From Thermobacillus xylanilyticus (lineage in GTDB: Bacteria; Bacillota; Bacilli; Paenibacillales; Paenibacillaceae), in assembly GCF_907165215.1 (NCBI RefSeq), contig NZ_CAJRAY010000026.1:98057-162056 (forward strand): 64,000 bases of DNA, in the 5' to 3' direction. Position 1 is the stretch's first letter. Every line of letters begins with the position of its first letter. A program made the position numbers and the translations under genes. Positions 34,337 through 42,527 of the stretch are shown one piece after another. The notes beneath the pieces are model-generated. The model worked only from the letters and a program-made list of their open reading frames with translations, was not told where the DNA came from and did not search any database.

Positions 34337-35446
34337 TCAGTTTTGCCCCGATTTTCGCTTCACGGACGTGATGAGCGCGGCCAGCATGAGCGGAATGATG
34401 CCGACGGTCATGACGATAAACGGCCATACCACGTAAATGGAAAAGACAAATTCGGCTTCCGACCGGAACATCGTCATGGAAAGCAGGAAGGCAATGAACG
34501 ATATGGCCGGCAGCAGCAATTTGTCGTCGTCCAGTTTGAAGAAGCGGACCGTAACATGATTGAGAATGTAAAGCACGATGGTGGCTTTCATGAAGGAGCC
34601 GGAGATCAGGGCGATGCCGACAACCGCTTCAAGGCCGAGCAAGAAATTGCCGATCTCGATCAGCCGCGCGACGGCGAAAAGGGAGAACTTCCGGTCGCCG
34701 GCCAGCGGTCCGAGGGTCATCAACGTAATGATGACGACGGTCAGCAGCAGGAGCCAGCTCAAGGCGGTCATGGCATACAGCCACTTCCCCGCATCCCGCC
34801 TGCTGTCCTTCCTTACGAACGGCAGGATGACCGAGAACAGGAACAGCTCCGCGATGGGAAAGCCGAACGAGAAATAGATGCCGTGAAGGACCGGCTTGAT
34901 CCCTTCGGCAAACTGGGGAAGCAGCGTCTCGGTCTTTGCGCTCGGAATCGCCAGAAGGACGATCACCACAACGGCCAGCATCATGGAGGCCGTCAGCAGA
35001 AAATACATCCGCCCCATGACCTCGATGCCGGCATGCACGGTATAGGCGGCGACAATGATCGTAAGCCCGTTGAACACGTATATCGGGGTTTCCACCATCA
35101 TGGTGTTGTTGAAGAAGTTCCCGATCCCGAGGACAATATAGCTGAACATGAGAAACAGCATCAGAATCAGCAGCGCGATGAACACGCCGGCGATCCATCT
35201 GCCGTAGACGCGGTTCAAATGGGCGGTGTATCCATCGTCCGGATAGCAGCGGAACAAATACAGAACCAGACTCAGGAGCAGCATGCCCAACAAGGCGGAC
35301 ACGGTGATGGAAAGCCAGGCCATATTGCCGGCGAACTGGGTCATCGGGTTCGGAACATAGACGATGGATGATCCGACCATAAAGCTGATATACAAGATGG
35401 CCAATTGTCCGGCACTGATGGTCTGCTTGCCGAGCCCCTTCATCAA
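34337..35446 (-). CDS. Spore germination protein GerAB family (copy 1)
   Basis: A 369-residue APC-fold membrane protein with ten helices, the GerAB/ArcD/ProY type, which forms the germinant-binding B subunit of GerA receptors. Typical segments are SAGQLAILYISFMVGSSIVY in helix 1 and FFKLDDDKLLLPAISFIAFL. It is the last gene of the operon and 33 bases downstream of a close paralogue (35480-36586). The C-terminus is short and basic. Confidence 0.88.
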   Translation of the reverse strand: MMKGLGKQTISAGQLAILYISFMVGSSIVYVPNPMTQFAGNMAWLSITVSALLGMLLLSLVLYLFRCYPDDGYTAHLNRVYGRWIAGVFIALLILMLFLMFSYIVLGIGNFFNNTMMVETPIYVFNGLTIIVAAYTVHAGIEVMGRMYFLLTASMMLAVVVIVLLAIPSAKTETLLPQFAEGIKPVLHGIYFSFGFPIAELFLFSVILPFVRKDSRRDAGKWLYAMTALSWLLLLTVVIITLMTLGPLAGDRKFSLFAVARLIEIGNFLLGLEAVVGIALISGSFMKATIVLYILNHVTVRFFKLDDDKLLLPAISFIAFLLSMTMFRSEAEFVFSIYVVWPFIVMTVGIIPLMLAALITSVKRKSGQN

Positions 35447-35479
35447 GCGATGCCTCCGTTCGGAATCTGTGATTATCCT

Positions 35480-36586
35480 TTACCGGCGCCCCATATTTCG
35501 TCTCAGCAAGGTGATGAGCGCGGCCAGCATGAGCGGAATGATGCCCACGGTCATGACAACGAACGGCCATCCGACCTGAACGGCAAAGCTGAATTCGTCC
35601 TCTGTCCGGAACATCGTCATGGACAGCAGGAAGGTAAGAAATGAAATGGCCGGCAGCAGCAATTTGTCGTCGTCCAGCTTGAAGAAGCGGGCTGTCACAT
35701 AATTGAGAATGAATAGCACGATGGTGGCTTTCGTGAAGGAACCGGCAATCAGGGCGATGCCGACAATGGCTTCAAGGCCGACCATGAAATTCCCGACCTT
35801 GATCAGCCGCGCGACGGCGAAAAGGGAGAACTTCCGGTCGCCGGCCAGCGGCCCGAGGGTCATCAACGTAATGATGACGACGGTCAGCAGCAGGAGCCAG
35901 CTCAAGGCGGTCATGGCATACAGCCACTTCCCCGCATCCCGCCTGCTGTCCTTCCTTACGAACGGCAGGATGACCGAGAACAGGAACAGTTCCCCGAAGG
36001 GAAAGCCGAATGAGAAGTAAATGCCGTGAAGGACAGGCTTGATTCCTTCGGTGAACAGGGGAAGCAGCGTCTCGGTTCTTGTGAGCGGAACCGCCAGAAA
36101 GACGATCACCACGACGGCCAGCATCATGGAACCCATCAGCAGAAAGAACATCCGCCCCATGACTTCGATGCCGGCATAAACGGTATAGGCGGCAACAACG
36201 ATTGTCAGCGTGTTGAACACATACATCGGGGTTTCCACCATCATGGTATTGGTGAAGAAGTCCCCGATGTCAAGGATAATATAGGCCAACATGAGAAACA
36301 GCATCAGGATCAGCAGGACGATGAACACGCCGGCGATCCATCTGCCGTAGACGCGGTTCAAACAGGCGGTGTACTCGTCGTCCGGATAGCAGCGGAACAA
36401 ATACAGAACCAGGCTCAGGAGCAGCATGCCCATCAAGGCGGACACGGTGATGGAAAGCCAGGCCATGTTGCCGGCGAAATGGATCATCGGATTCGGAATA
36501 TTGATGATGGACGATCCGATCATATAGCTGACATACAAGATGGCCAATTGTCCGGCACTGATGGTCTGCTTGCCGAGCGCCCTCAT
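35480..36586 (-). CDS. Spore germination protein GerAB family (copy 2)
   Basis: A 368-residue paralogue of the adjacent gene. The two proteins are near-identical over long stretches, such as RKDSRRDAGKWLYAMTALSW and the region after it, and differ mostly in helices 1-5 and near the C-terminus. Such tandem B subunits can give one receptor operon two germinant specificities. The start codon ATG 36586 follows the stop of the small membrane gene by 29 bases. Confidence 0.88.
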   Translation of the reverse strand: MRALGKQTISAGQLAILYVSYMIGSSIINIPNPMIHFAGNMAWLSITVSALMGMLLLSLVLYLFRCYPDDEYTACLNRVYGRWIAGVFIVLLILMLFLMLAYIILDIGDFFTNTMMVETPMYVFNTLTIVVAAYTVYAGIEVMGRMFFLLMGSMMLAVVVIVFLAVPLTRTETLLPLFTEGIKPVLHGIYFSFGFPFGELFLFSVILPFVRKDSRRDAGKWLYAMTALSWLLLLTVVIITLMTLGPLAGDRKFSLFAVARLIKVGNFMVGLEAIVGIALIAGSFTKATIVLFILNYVTARFFKLDDDKLLLPAISFLTFLLSMTMFRTEDEFSFAVQVGWPFVVMTVGIIPLMLAALITLLRRNMGRR

Positions 36587-36615
36587 CCTCTAGCGCAGCC
36601 TCCGTTCGGGGATCA

Positions 36616-36855
36616 TCAGGTTTGTTCGAGCCATTTCACGATGAGATGGGCGATTCGTCCGAGCGACTGGTTGGCCAGATCATGCAGGTTGGGCCAGTCG
36701 CTGTCCGTAAGGTACATCACAGCCAGATAAAGGGCCGGCACGCCGAACGATGCCAGAATCCATCTTTCGCGCCGGCCGGAGCGTCTGACGCGCGATGCGT
36801 TGACGGCGAACAAGGCAACGCCCGTAAGGAGCAGGACGAGCACGCGCTCCATCAT
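36616..36855 (-). CDS. Small membrane protein of the ger operon
   Basis: A 79-residue protein with two hydrophobic segments (residues 4-20 and 34-48) and a polar C-terminus. Small two-helix proteins (GerD-like or GerXD-like) are often encoded in ger operons and can modulate receptor output. It sits between gerAC and the gerAB pair on the same strand. GGAGGTTGCA is upstream of the ATG. Confidence 0.65.
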   Translation of the reverse strand: MMERVLVLLLTGVALFAVNASRVRRSGRRERWILASFGVPALYLAVMYLTDSDWPNLHDLANQSLGRIAHLIVKWLEQT

Positions 36856-36877
36856 GGACTTGCAACCTCCAATCGGT

Positions 36878-38035
36878 TCAATCCTCGCCGATGCGGGAGA
36901 ACGGACCGGGACTCATCATCTTCGAATTCATGATGTCCACCTTGACGTTAATCTCGATCGGCATGCGGGCGTAACGTTCCGGCCATTCCGGCTTTATTTT
37001 TTTCCACCGGGAAGGATGGCGCAGATAGAGTTTGTGTCCGATGCCGAGCACGTCCGTTTTTTTCTTCTGTATCGCGCTTACGGCGGACTCCATTTGTTCT
37101 TTGAAATGCCGCTCGGCTTTCTTCGCGTACCGGTCTTCGTCCGCCATATTCCGGATCATTGTGCAGGCCAGTTCTCCGATCGAAGCCTTGATGTTCACAT
37201 CGATCCGGGCGGACACCTTATCGCCCCGGAGCATCGGCGTGATCTTCGAATTCGCCTGCACAACTTCAAGGGTTTCCGACAAATCGCTTTCCCGGCCGCA
37301 CGGAATATCCAGAATGCCATAATGGTACTCATTGGCCAGCAGCAGCAAATACGCCGCTTTGTCCGGCGCGATCCTTCCGACTATCTTGTCCGGCTTCGCC
37401 AGCACAATGCCCTGCACGACGTCTTGCTTGTATTCCGGTTCATTCATGATAATGGGGAGCATGGCGCTTTCGGACTCGCTTTTGAGCTGGAACGCCAGAT
37501 CCAGGATGGTGGTACTGATGGATCTCCCCGCAAGGTAGTGCGAGAAATCCAACTGTTTGAACACCTGGCTGCCGACCGTATTCTCGATCATGGGGCGGCC
37601 GGTCAAGTAATCCCGCGCCTCCCCTCTGGTGATCATGATGGGTGTGCCGAGGCGGATTTCCGGATCGCGGAAGAAGAAATCGAGAATGCTGCTCAGCCTC
37701 TCCCGCGCGACCTCTTCGCTGATCAGAATGATCTGGATATGGCTGAATTGGGAGTGCCGGCCGGACACGGTCTTGGTATTGCGTATGACCTCCGACACAC
37801 TCGAACCGTCCAGCGTTACGTTGACAAATGCCGATGCCTGTCTCTGGTTGGAAGGCGCGCCGAATTGGCTGGCCGGCCGGTAGATCTGGGACGTGACATG
37901 AAGGACGTCCTTCTCGCCTTTGTCAATGGCAAGGGCCAGGACAAAGGCCCGTTCGGTCAGCTCCATCTGGCTCCAGCATCCGGTGAGCAGCAGCATGATG
38001 CCGGCCCATACGATCAGAGAGCACCACGCCTTCAT
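36878..38035 (-). CDS. Spore germination lipoprotein, GerAC family
   Basis: A 385-residue Ger(x)C protein. The signal peptide ends in a proper lipobox (LLLTGCWSQMELTERAFVLA, Cys near residue 20). It contains the family sequence GCW-x-ELTE and AIDKGE, and a C-terminal domain with INVKVDIMNS. It would be anchored to the outer face of the spore inner membrane and form the C subunit. Its start overlaps the gerAA stop (ATGA-like, 38032-38035). Confidence 0.9.
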   Translation of the reverse strand: MKAWCSLIVWAGIMLLLTGCWSQMELTERAFVLALAIDKGEKDVLHVTSQIYRPASQFGAPSNQRQASAFVNVTLDGSSVSEVIRNTKTVSGRHSQFSHIQIILISEEVARERLSSILDFFFRDPEIRLGTPIMITRGEARDYLTGRPMIENTVGSQVFKQLDFSHYLAGRSISTTILDLAFQLKSESESAMLPIIMNEPEYKQDVVQGIVLAKPDKIVGRIAPDKAAYLLLLANEYHYGILDIPCGRESDLSETLEVVQANSKITPMLRGDKVSARIDVNIKASIGELACTMIRNMADEDRYAKKAERHFKEQMESAVSAIQKKKTDVLGIGHKLYLRHPSRWKKIKPEWPERYARMPIEINVKVDIMNSKMMSPGPFSRIGED

Positions 38036-39513
38036 GCCGCATCCTGTCCCGATTTGTTGAGGTCCGCGGCTTTGAACAGCAAGCCGAATTTGCGCGGGCG
38101 GAACGGTCCGACCGGATCAAAATACGGCTCCCCGAGCGAACGAAGCGAACACAGGTGCATCAGCAGCAGCAGAATGCCGATCATAAGCCCGAACCCTCCC
38201 AGCGATGCCGCGAGCAATATAAACGGAATTTTCAACAGCCGCAGCGCGATGGCGAAATTGTATTGCGGAATGGAGAAGGAGGCGATGCCCGTCAGCGCGA
38301 CAACGACGATCATCATCGGGGAAGCGATGCCCGAATCGATGGCCGCCTGGCCGATGATCAGCGCCCCCACGATGCTGACGGCGGAACCGACGGCCTGCGG
38401 CAGGCGTATGCCCGCTTCCCTCAAGAGTTCGAAGAAAAACTCCATGATGATGACCTCGATGACGGCCGGAAACGGAATGCCCTCCCGCGTATTCGTAATG
38501 GCGAGCAGGAGCACGGTCGGGATCAGCTCGGAATGAAAGGTTGTCAGCGCGACATAAATGCTGGGCAGGAACAGCGCGATAAGAAACGCCGCAATCCGCA
38601 GCATTCGGATCAAAAAGGTAAAGCCCCTGCGGTGATAGTAGTCCTCGATGGACTGCAGAAATTCGACAAGCAGCGCAGGACAGATCAGCACCACGCCCGA
38701 CCCTTGCGTCATGACGATGATTTTCCCCTCGAGCAGGGCCAGGGTGGCCGCGTCGGTCCGCTCCGTGTAACGGCATTGCGGGAAAGGGGACCAGGCGGAA
38801 TCCTGAATCAGCTTCTCCACCATGGTCGTATCGATCAGCTCGCAGTCTTTCACCTTGACGATGCGTTGTTCAAATTGCTCAAGAACCGTGGGCGAAACAA
38901 CGCCGTCCAGATAGCCGTACACAACCTCTTTCCCCGTCTTCCGGCCGGCACTGGGAATCTTGACGATCTTGAAATCCGGCGTCTGCAGCCGCAGCCGCAG
39001 CAAGCCGACGTTCAAGGACAGTTTCTCGACCGTGCCTTCCCGCGGTCCGATCGCCGCCCGTTCGGCGGAGGGTTCGTCCACGCCCCGGGTTTCCAGCTTC
39101 AGCCCGTCGAAACTGACGGCGCGGTCCCAATGTTCCATGAAAAAGACGACATGCCCCTGCAGCACCATGCGGACGACCGCATCCAGGGAGTCGTGAATGA
39201 AGTAGGAACGGTCAATCGTGCCATGAAATTCAAACCATTCCCGGATCCTCTCCGAAGTGATCATCTCCCCGTTGCCCCTCCGGTGCATCTCCAACTTCTG
39301 CAGCACGGACAGGATGTCGGACGAGCTCTGTTGGTCGGCAAGGGTTTCACAATACACAATCCATGCCGAGCAGCACATGTCCGGCCCGGCGGCGATGTGC
39401 TCGTACACGATGTCTGCGCAATTTTTGAAAATGTCTTTCAGATGCCGGATGTTCTCCCCGACGTCCTGCGATATGGGGAGATCCGTGATTTTGTAGGTCG
39501 GTTCGATGTTCAT
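38032..39513 (-). CDS. Spore germination protein, GerAA family
   Basis: A 493-residue GerA-family A subunit. The N-terminal 240 residues are soluble (ERIREWFEFHGTIDRSYFIH region, KDCELIDTTMVEKLIQDSAW). The membrane part has about five helices with the conserved GEPYFDPVGPFRPRKF near the C-terminus and VEVIIMEFFFELLREAGIRL-like sequence (here AVIEVIIMEFFFELLREAG). A subunits form pentameric ion channels that open on germinant binding. It is the first gene of the operon; AAGGTG lies 6 bases before the ATG. Confidence 0.9.
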   Translation of the reverse strand: MNIEPTYKITDLPISQDVGENIRHLKDIFKNCADIVYEHIAAGPDMCCSAWIVYCETLADQQSSSDILSVLQKLEMHRRGNGEMITSERIREWFEFHGTIDRSYFIHDSLDAVVRMVLQGHVVFFMEHWDRAVSFDGLKLETRGVDEPSAERAAIGPREGTVEKLSLNVGLLRLRLQTPDFKIVKIPSAGRKTGKEVVYGYLDGVVSPTVLEQFEQRIVKVKDCELIDTTMVEKLIQDSAWSPFPQCRYTERTDAATLALLEGKIIVMTQGSGVVLICPALLVEFLQSIEDYYHRRGFTFLIRMLRIAAFLIALFLPSIYVALTTFHSELIPTVLLLAITNTREGIPFPAVIEVIIMEFFFELLREAGIRLPQAVGSAVSIVGALIIGQAAIDSGIASPMMIVVVALTGIASFSIPQYNFAIALRLLKIPFILLAASLGGFGLMIGILLLLMHLCSLRSLGEPYFDPVGPFRPRKFGLLFKAADLNKSGQDAA

Positions 39514-39612
39514 GGCCGCACCTTGTGCATGGAATGATTTTCACGTATCAGGTTTCGCCGTCGGGCGCAAAAATATGCAATGTTGGAAACCGGCGGGCAT
39601 TTCGGATTCCAC

Positions 39613-39663
39613 TTGACATAACACCTTTTGGTGTTATAATCAACGTAACACCTTAAGGTGTTA
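39613..39663 (+). promoter_or_regulatory. Strong promoter with two ArsR-type operators
   Basis: TTGACA (39613-39618) and TATAAT (39635-39640), spacer 16. TAACACC-TTTT-GGTGTTA (39619-39636) fills the spacer, and TAACACCTTAAGGTGTTA (39646-39663) is a perfect 18-base palindrome over the transcript start; centres are 27 bases apart. The ArsR protein encoded at 40124 is the obvious ligand. Confidence 0.8.
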
Positions 39664-39690
39664 TATTAGAGGCGGAGGTAGTTGGGATCC

Positions 39691-40122
39691 ATGGAAGCAC
39701 AGAAAACGCTGCCTGAAATCCGGAAGGTTGTTGTGCTGGACGCGCCGATCGAGAAAGTATGGAAAGCGGTCGCCACATCGAAAGGAATTGCCGGATGGTG
39801 GATGGACAATACGTTCGAGCCCGTGGTGGGTCATGAGTTCGTGCTTCACACCGGACATTTCGGGGATTCTCCATGCAAGGTGACGGAGGTGGACCCTCCC
39901 CGGCGCGTCGGTTTTGACTGGGGGAAAGACTGGCATATCACGTTTGAACTGAAGGCGCTGGAGGACGGCAAGACCGAATTCACCCTCATTCATTCCGGAT
40001 GGGACCCCGGGAAGGTGACCGAGTTCGGCCAGCCGCACCCCGTCGTGCGCGGCATCATGGACGGCGGATGGGAGAAGATCGTCAAGGCAGCTCTCCCCGC
40101 CTATATCGGAAGGATGGCTTGA
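39691..40122 (+). CDS. SRPBCC/AHSA1 family protein
   Basis: A 143-residue START-like fold protein with the AHSA1 pattern: VVVLDAPIEKVWKAVATSKG at the N-terminus, GIAGWWMDNTFEPVVGHEF, and RVGFDWGKDWHITFELKALE ending in GGWEKIVKAALPAYIG. These proteins bind hydrophobic ligands. It is paired with an ArsR regulator that starts directly after its stop, a very common SRPBCC-ArsR arrangement. ATG 39691 was chosen; GGAGGT is 11 bases upstream, and a TTG at 39682 is possible. Confidence 0.85.
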   Translation: MEAQKTLPEIRKVVVLDAPIEKVWKAVATSKGIAGWWMDNTFEPVVGHEFVLHTGHFGDSPCKVTEVDPPRRVGFDWGKDWHITFELKALEDGKTEFTLIHSGWDPGKVTEFGQPHPVVRGIMDGGWEKIVKAALPAYIGRMA

Positions 40123-40123
40123 A

Positions 40124-40450
40124 TTGGCCCATCCCGCTGCCAAGCATGACGTCTTCCACGCCATTGCGGACCCTACCCGCAGAAGCATGCTGATCCTGCT
40201 GGCGGACAGGGAGATGGCGATCGCCGAGATTGCGGGACGCTTCCCGATCACGCGCACGGCCGTGAACAAGCATCTGCATGTGCTGTCGGATGCGGGACTT
40301 GTCCGCAGCCGGCGGGTCGGGCGCGAGACGCGGTACAGGCTGCGGCCCGACCCCCTGGTCGAATTGAAGCGGTGGCTGGCCTTCTTCGAGCAATACTGGG
40401 ACGAGAAGATGGCCAATCTCAAACATTTCGTCGAGACGGTCGACGAGTAA
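40124..40450 (+). CDS. ArsR family transcriptional regulator
   Basis: A 108-residue winged-helix protein starting at TTG, one base after the SRPBCC stop. The HTH is AIAEIAGRFPITRTAVNKHL (about residues 32-51), followed by the wing GLVRSRRVGRETRYRLRPDP. No cysteine metal site is visible, so this is a non-metal member like the SdpR/SRPBCC-linked group. It likely autorepresses from the two dyads at 39619-39663. Confidence 0.87.
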   Translation: MAHPAAKHDVFHAIADPTRRSMLILLADREMAIAEIAGRFPITRTAVNKHLHVLSDAGLVRSRRVGRETRYRLRPDPLVELKRWLAFFEQYWDEKMANLKHFVETVDE

Positions 40451-40452
40451 CG

Positions 40453-40478
40453 GAGCCGGTCGCATGCCCGGCTCTTTT
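40453..40478 (+). terminator. Rho-independent terminator of the SRPBCC-arsR operon
   Basis: GAGCCGG (40453-40459) pairs with CCGGCTC (40468-40474), followed by TTTTCC. Confidence 0.7.
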
Positions 40479-40659
40479 CCCTGTCATTCTCTCTGGTAGC
40501 GCAGGCCGACCACGCCGTGCCGATAGGTTTTGCAGTCAACCGGTTTCAAGGCCTGCTGCTCGCGGAGATGATCAAAGTAACTCCTGCCGGCAACAACAAG
40601 AGATCCGCAGTGCGGAGCAATGCGTCGCATCCGCGCTGCGGACCTTTCATTCGGCTGTC
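40479..40659. other. Intergenic, possible minus-strand gene tail
   Basis: A minus-strand frame ending at 40484 reads YFDHLREQQALKPVDCKTYR then HGVVGLRYQRE, which has the look of a real protein end, but no start or family is recognised. Nothing else is supported here. Confidence 0.25.
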
Positions 40660-41076
40660 TTACCGGACCGGCTGCTCGCTCCACGTCTTGCCGCCGTCCG
40701 TGGAATACAGCTTCACACCGTCCTCCACCTTGATCAACAGGCCGGCTTGGCCTGCCTCGCCGTCGATCACGCTCTCTTGCGCGCCTTCGTCAACGCCATG
40801 TTGCGAGGTGTAGAACTTCCGGCCGTCCGCTTCCCCGTCCGCGGGCGCGTTTCCTCTCGTGATGGTCACCTTGCCGCTTTCATCCGTCGTTTCCGTCACG
40901 CCTTCCGGCGCATCGGTGCTCCACGTCCTGCCGTCGTCCGTGGAGTATTGCTTCACGCCGTCTTCGACTTTGACCTGCAGCGTCGTGAACGGGCTGGATG
41001 CGGATACCGACACGGCGCCGATGGCGGCGACGAGCGCCCCGCATGCGATCAGCGTGCTCATGTTCTTGAATTTCAT
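40660..41076 (-). CDS. Secreted mini-protein with two Asp-box motifs
   Basis: A 138-residue exported protein. The signal peptide covers residues 1-26 (LIACGALVAAIGAVSVSASS). The mature part carries two copies of the segment VKVEDGVKQYSTDDGRTWS / IKVEDGVKLYSTDGGKTWS, each an Asp-box (S-x-D-x-G-x-T-W) as found in sialidase beta-propeller blades, separated by an acidic linker. A whole propeller would need 6-8 blades, so this is either a small adaptor or a binding module. GGAGGG lies 10 bases before ATG 41076. It is divergent from the merR gene. Confidence 0.72.
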   Translation of the reverse strand: MKFKNMSTLIACGALVAAIGAVSVSASSPFTTLQVKVEDGVKQYSTDDGRTWSTDAPEGVTETTDESGKVTITRGNAPADGEADGRKFYTSQHGVDEGAQESVIDGEAGQAGLLIKVEDGVKLYSTDGGKTWSEQPVR

Positions 41077-41145
41077 TTTCGCGGTCCCTCCGTTTTGTTT
41101 TTTTTCGCAGTCAGCGCTGTCCTGCACGACTGATCATAAAGGGCG

Positions 41146-41209
41146 AACCTTTAGCCAACCTTTAACTGTTCGGTGCTGTTGACTTGGACCATGGTTTAAC
41201 CTTTATGAT
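41146..41209 (+). promoter_or_regulatory. MerR-type promoter with 19-base spacer
   Basis: TTGACT (41179-41184) and TATGAT (41204-41209) are separated by 19 bases, the overlong spacing that MerR activators correct by untwisting DNA. ACCATGGT (41188-41195) is a dyad inside the spacer. AACCTTTA occurs three times, at 41146, 41157 and 41198. Confidence 0.65.
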
Positions 41210-41249
41210 GGTCGTGTCGACAACCAACCGCCGATTTGGAGGCCTCCGA

Positions 41250-41624
41250 ATGAAGTATTATTCCATCAGCGAAGCGGCAGCCCTGTGCAACATTCCGGAA
41301 ACGACCCTGCGCTATTACGACAAGAAAGGCCTGCTGCCGCTGATCGAGCGGGATGAGGCGGGCAGGCGCATGTTCTCGGAGACGCAGATGGCGCTCCTGC
41401 AAACGGTCATTTGCCTGAAGAACACGCACATGCCGATCAGCAGCATCCGCCAGTACATGGCGTGGATCGTGGAAGGAGAAGCCACGCTCGAACTACGGCT
41501 CGACATGATGCGGAAACATAAACAGAAGGTGCTGCAAGAAATTGCGATGTTGACCGGATACCTGCCCGCCATTGATGAGAAAATCGACCGCTATCTCAAA
41601 CAATTGGAGGAGAAAACCACGTGA
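41250..41624 (+). CDS. MerR family transcriptional regulator
   Basis: A 124-residue regulator with an N-terminal MerR HTH (YYSISEAAALCNIPETTLRY then YDKKGLLP, residues 2-32) and a dimerisation coiled coil from about 75. There are no metal-binding cysteines at the C-terminus, so it is an organic-ligand or stress type member. GGAGGCCTCCGA precedes ATG 41250. The SDR gene starts within its stop codon (GTGA), so both are one operon. Confidence 0.88.
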   Translation: MKYYSISEAAALCNIPETTLRYYDKKGLLPLIERDEAGRRMFSETQMALLQTVICLKNTHMPISSIRQYMAWIVEGEATLELRLDMMRKHKQKVLQEIAMLTGYLPAIDEKIDRYLKQLEEKTT

Positions 41625-42382
41625 GGCTCTCTGGAAATACGATCCTGATCACCGGCGGAGGCTCCGGCATCGGCCTGGCGTTCGCGGAAAGGTTCGCGAA
41701 ATCGGGCAATCGCGTCATCATTTGCGGCCGGCGGGAACATGTCCTGCAGCAGGCGAGAGAGAAAATCCCCGGTCTTGTAACGCGCGTGTGCGATCTGGAT
41801 GCGGCATCCGAGCGGACGGCGCTGTTCGATTGGGTGACCGCCACCCATCCGGACGTGAACGTGCTGGTGAACAACGCCGGTATTCAGATGCGCTACAATG
41901 TGCTCAAAGCGGATGCGCGAAACCATTGGGACGATTACCGCAAAGAAATCACGACGAATCTCGAAGCGCCCTGCCATCTGGCCATGCTGTTCACCCCCTA
42001 TTTCGCGGCCAAGGAGACGGCGGCGATCATCAACGTCACCTCCGGCCTCGCTTTTACGCCATTGGCGATCGCCCCGATCTATTCGGCGACGAAGGCGGCG
42101 CTGCATTCCTTCACCGTAAGCCTGCGGCACCAGCTTTCCGAAACGGCCGTCGAAGTGATTGAAGTGGCGCCGCCGGCGGTCAACACCGATCTGGGCGGGA
42201 CGGGGCTGCATGCGCACGGAGAACCGCTGGATGCCTTCGCGGACGGCATTTTCGAAGCGCTGGCGGAGGGCAAGACGGAGATCGGTTACGGAACTTCCGC
42301 CGCCCGTCTGCACATGTCCCGGGACGAAATCGACGCATACACGGAGAAAATGTATCAGGCGATGAAAGACGAGATCCGATAA
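41621..42382 (+). CDS. Short-chain dehydrogenase (DltE-like)
   Basis: A 253-residue classical SDR. It has the cofactor motif TGGGSGIG (residues 11-18), the NNAG motif (LVNNAGIQMRYN, about 86), the catalytic Ser in VTSGLAF and Tyr-x-x-x-Lys in PIYSATKAALHSF. The C-terminal region with MYQAMKDEIR resembles DltE-type oxidoreductases. GTG 41621 overlaps the merR stop. The substrate is unknown, probably linked to the MerR ligand. Confidence 0.87.
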   Translation: MRLSGNTILITGGGSGIGLAFAERFAKSGNRVIICGRREHVLQQAREKIPGLVTRVCDLDAASERTALFDWVTATHPDVNVLVNNAGIQMRYNVLKADARNHWDDYRKEITTNLEAPCHLAMLFTPYFAAKETAAIINVTSGLAFTPLAIAPIYSATKAALHSFTVSLRHQLSETAVEVIEVAPPAVNTDLGGTGLHAHGEPLDAFADGIFEALAEGKTEIGYGTSAARLHMSRDEIDAYTEKMYQAMKDEIR

Positions 42383-42416
42383 CCGCCGCGAGAAAAACCG
42401 CATCCGGCACAGAGAA

Positions 42417-42446
42417 AGCAGCTCACAACGTGGGGCTGCTTTTTTC
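42417..42446 (+). terminator. Rho-independent terminator
   Basis: AGCAGCTC (42417-42424) pairs with GGGCTGCT (42433-42440) with one G-U pair, followed by TTTTTTC. Confidence 0.85.
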
Positions 42447-42527
42447 ATTCGGCTGGTTAAGGTTATCTAAAGGTTTGCGATTTATAATGAGCCGATAGAG
42501 TTCTGGTGAACAGCGGGGGATGGCGGG

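Noticed and set aside
39514..39612. A sigma-G promoter for the ger operon
   Set aside because: A GCATA-like -35 can be seen on the minus strand, but no -10 fits at a proper spacing. I do not report it.
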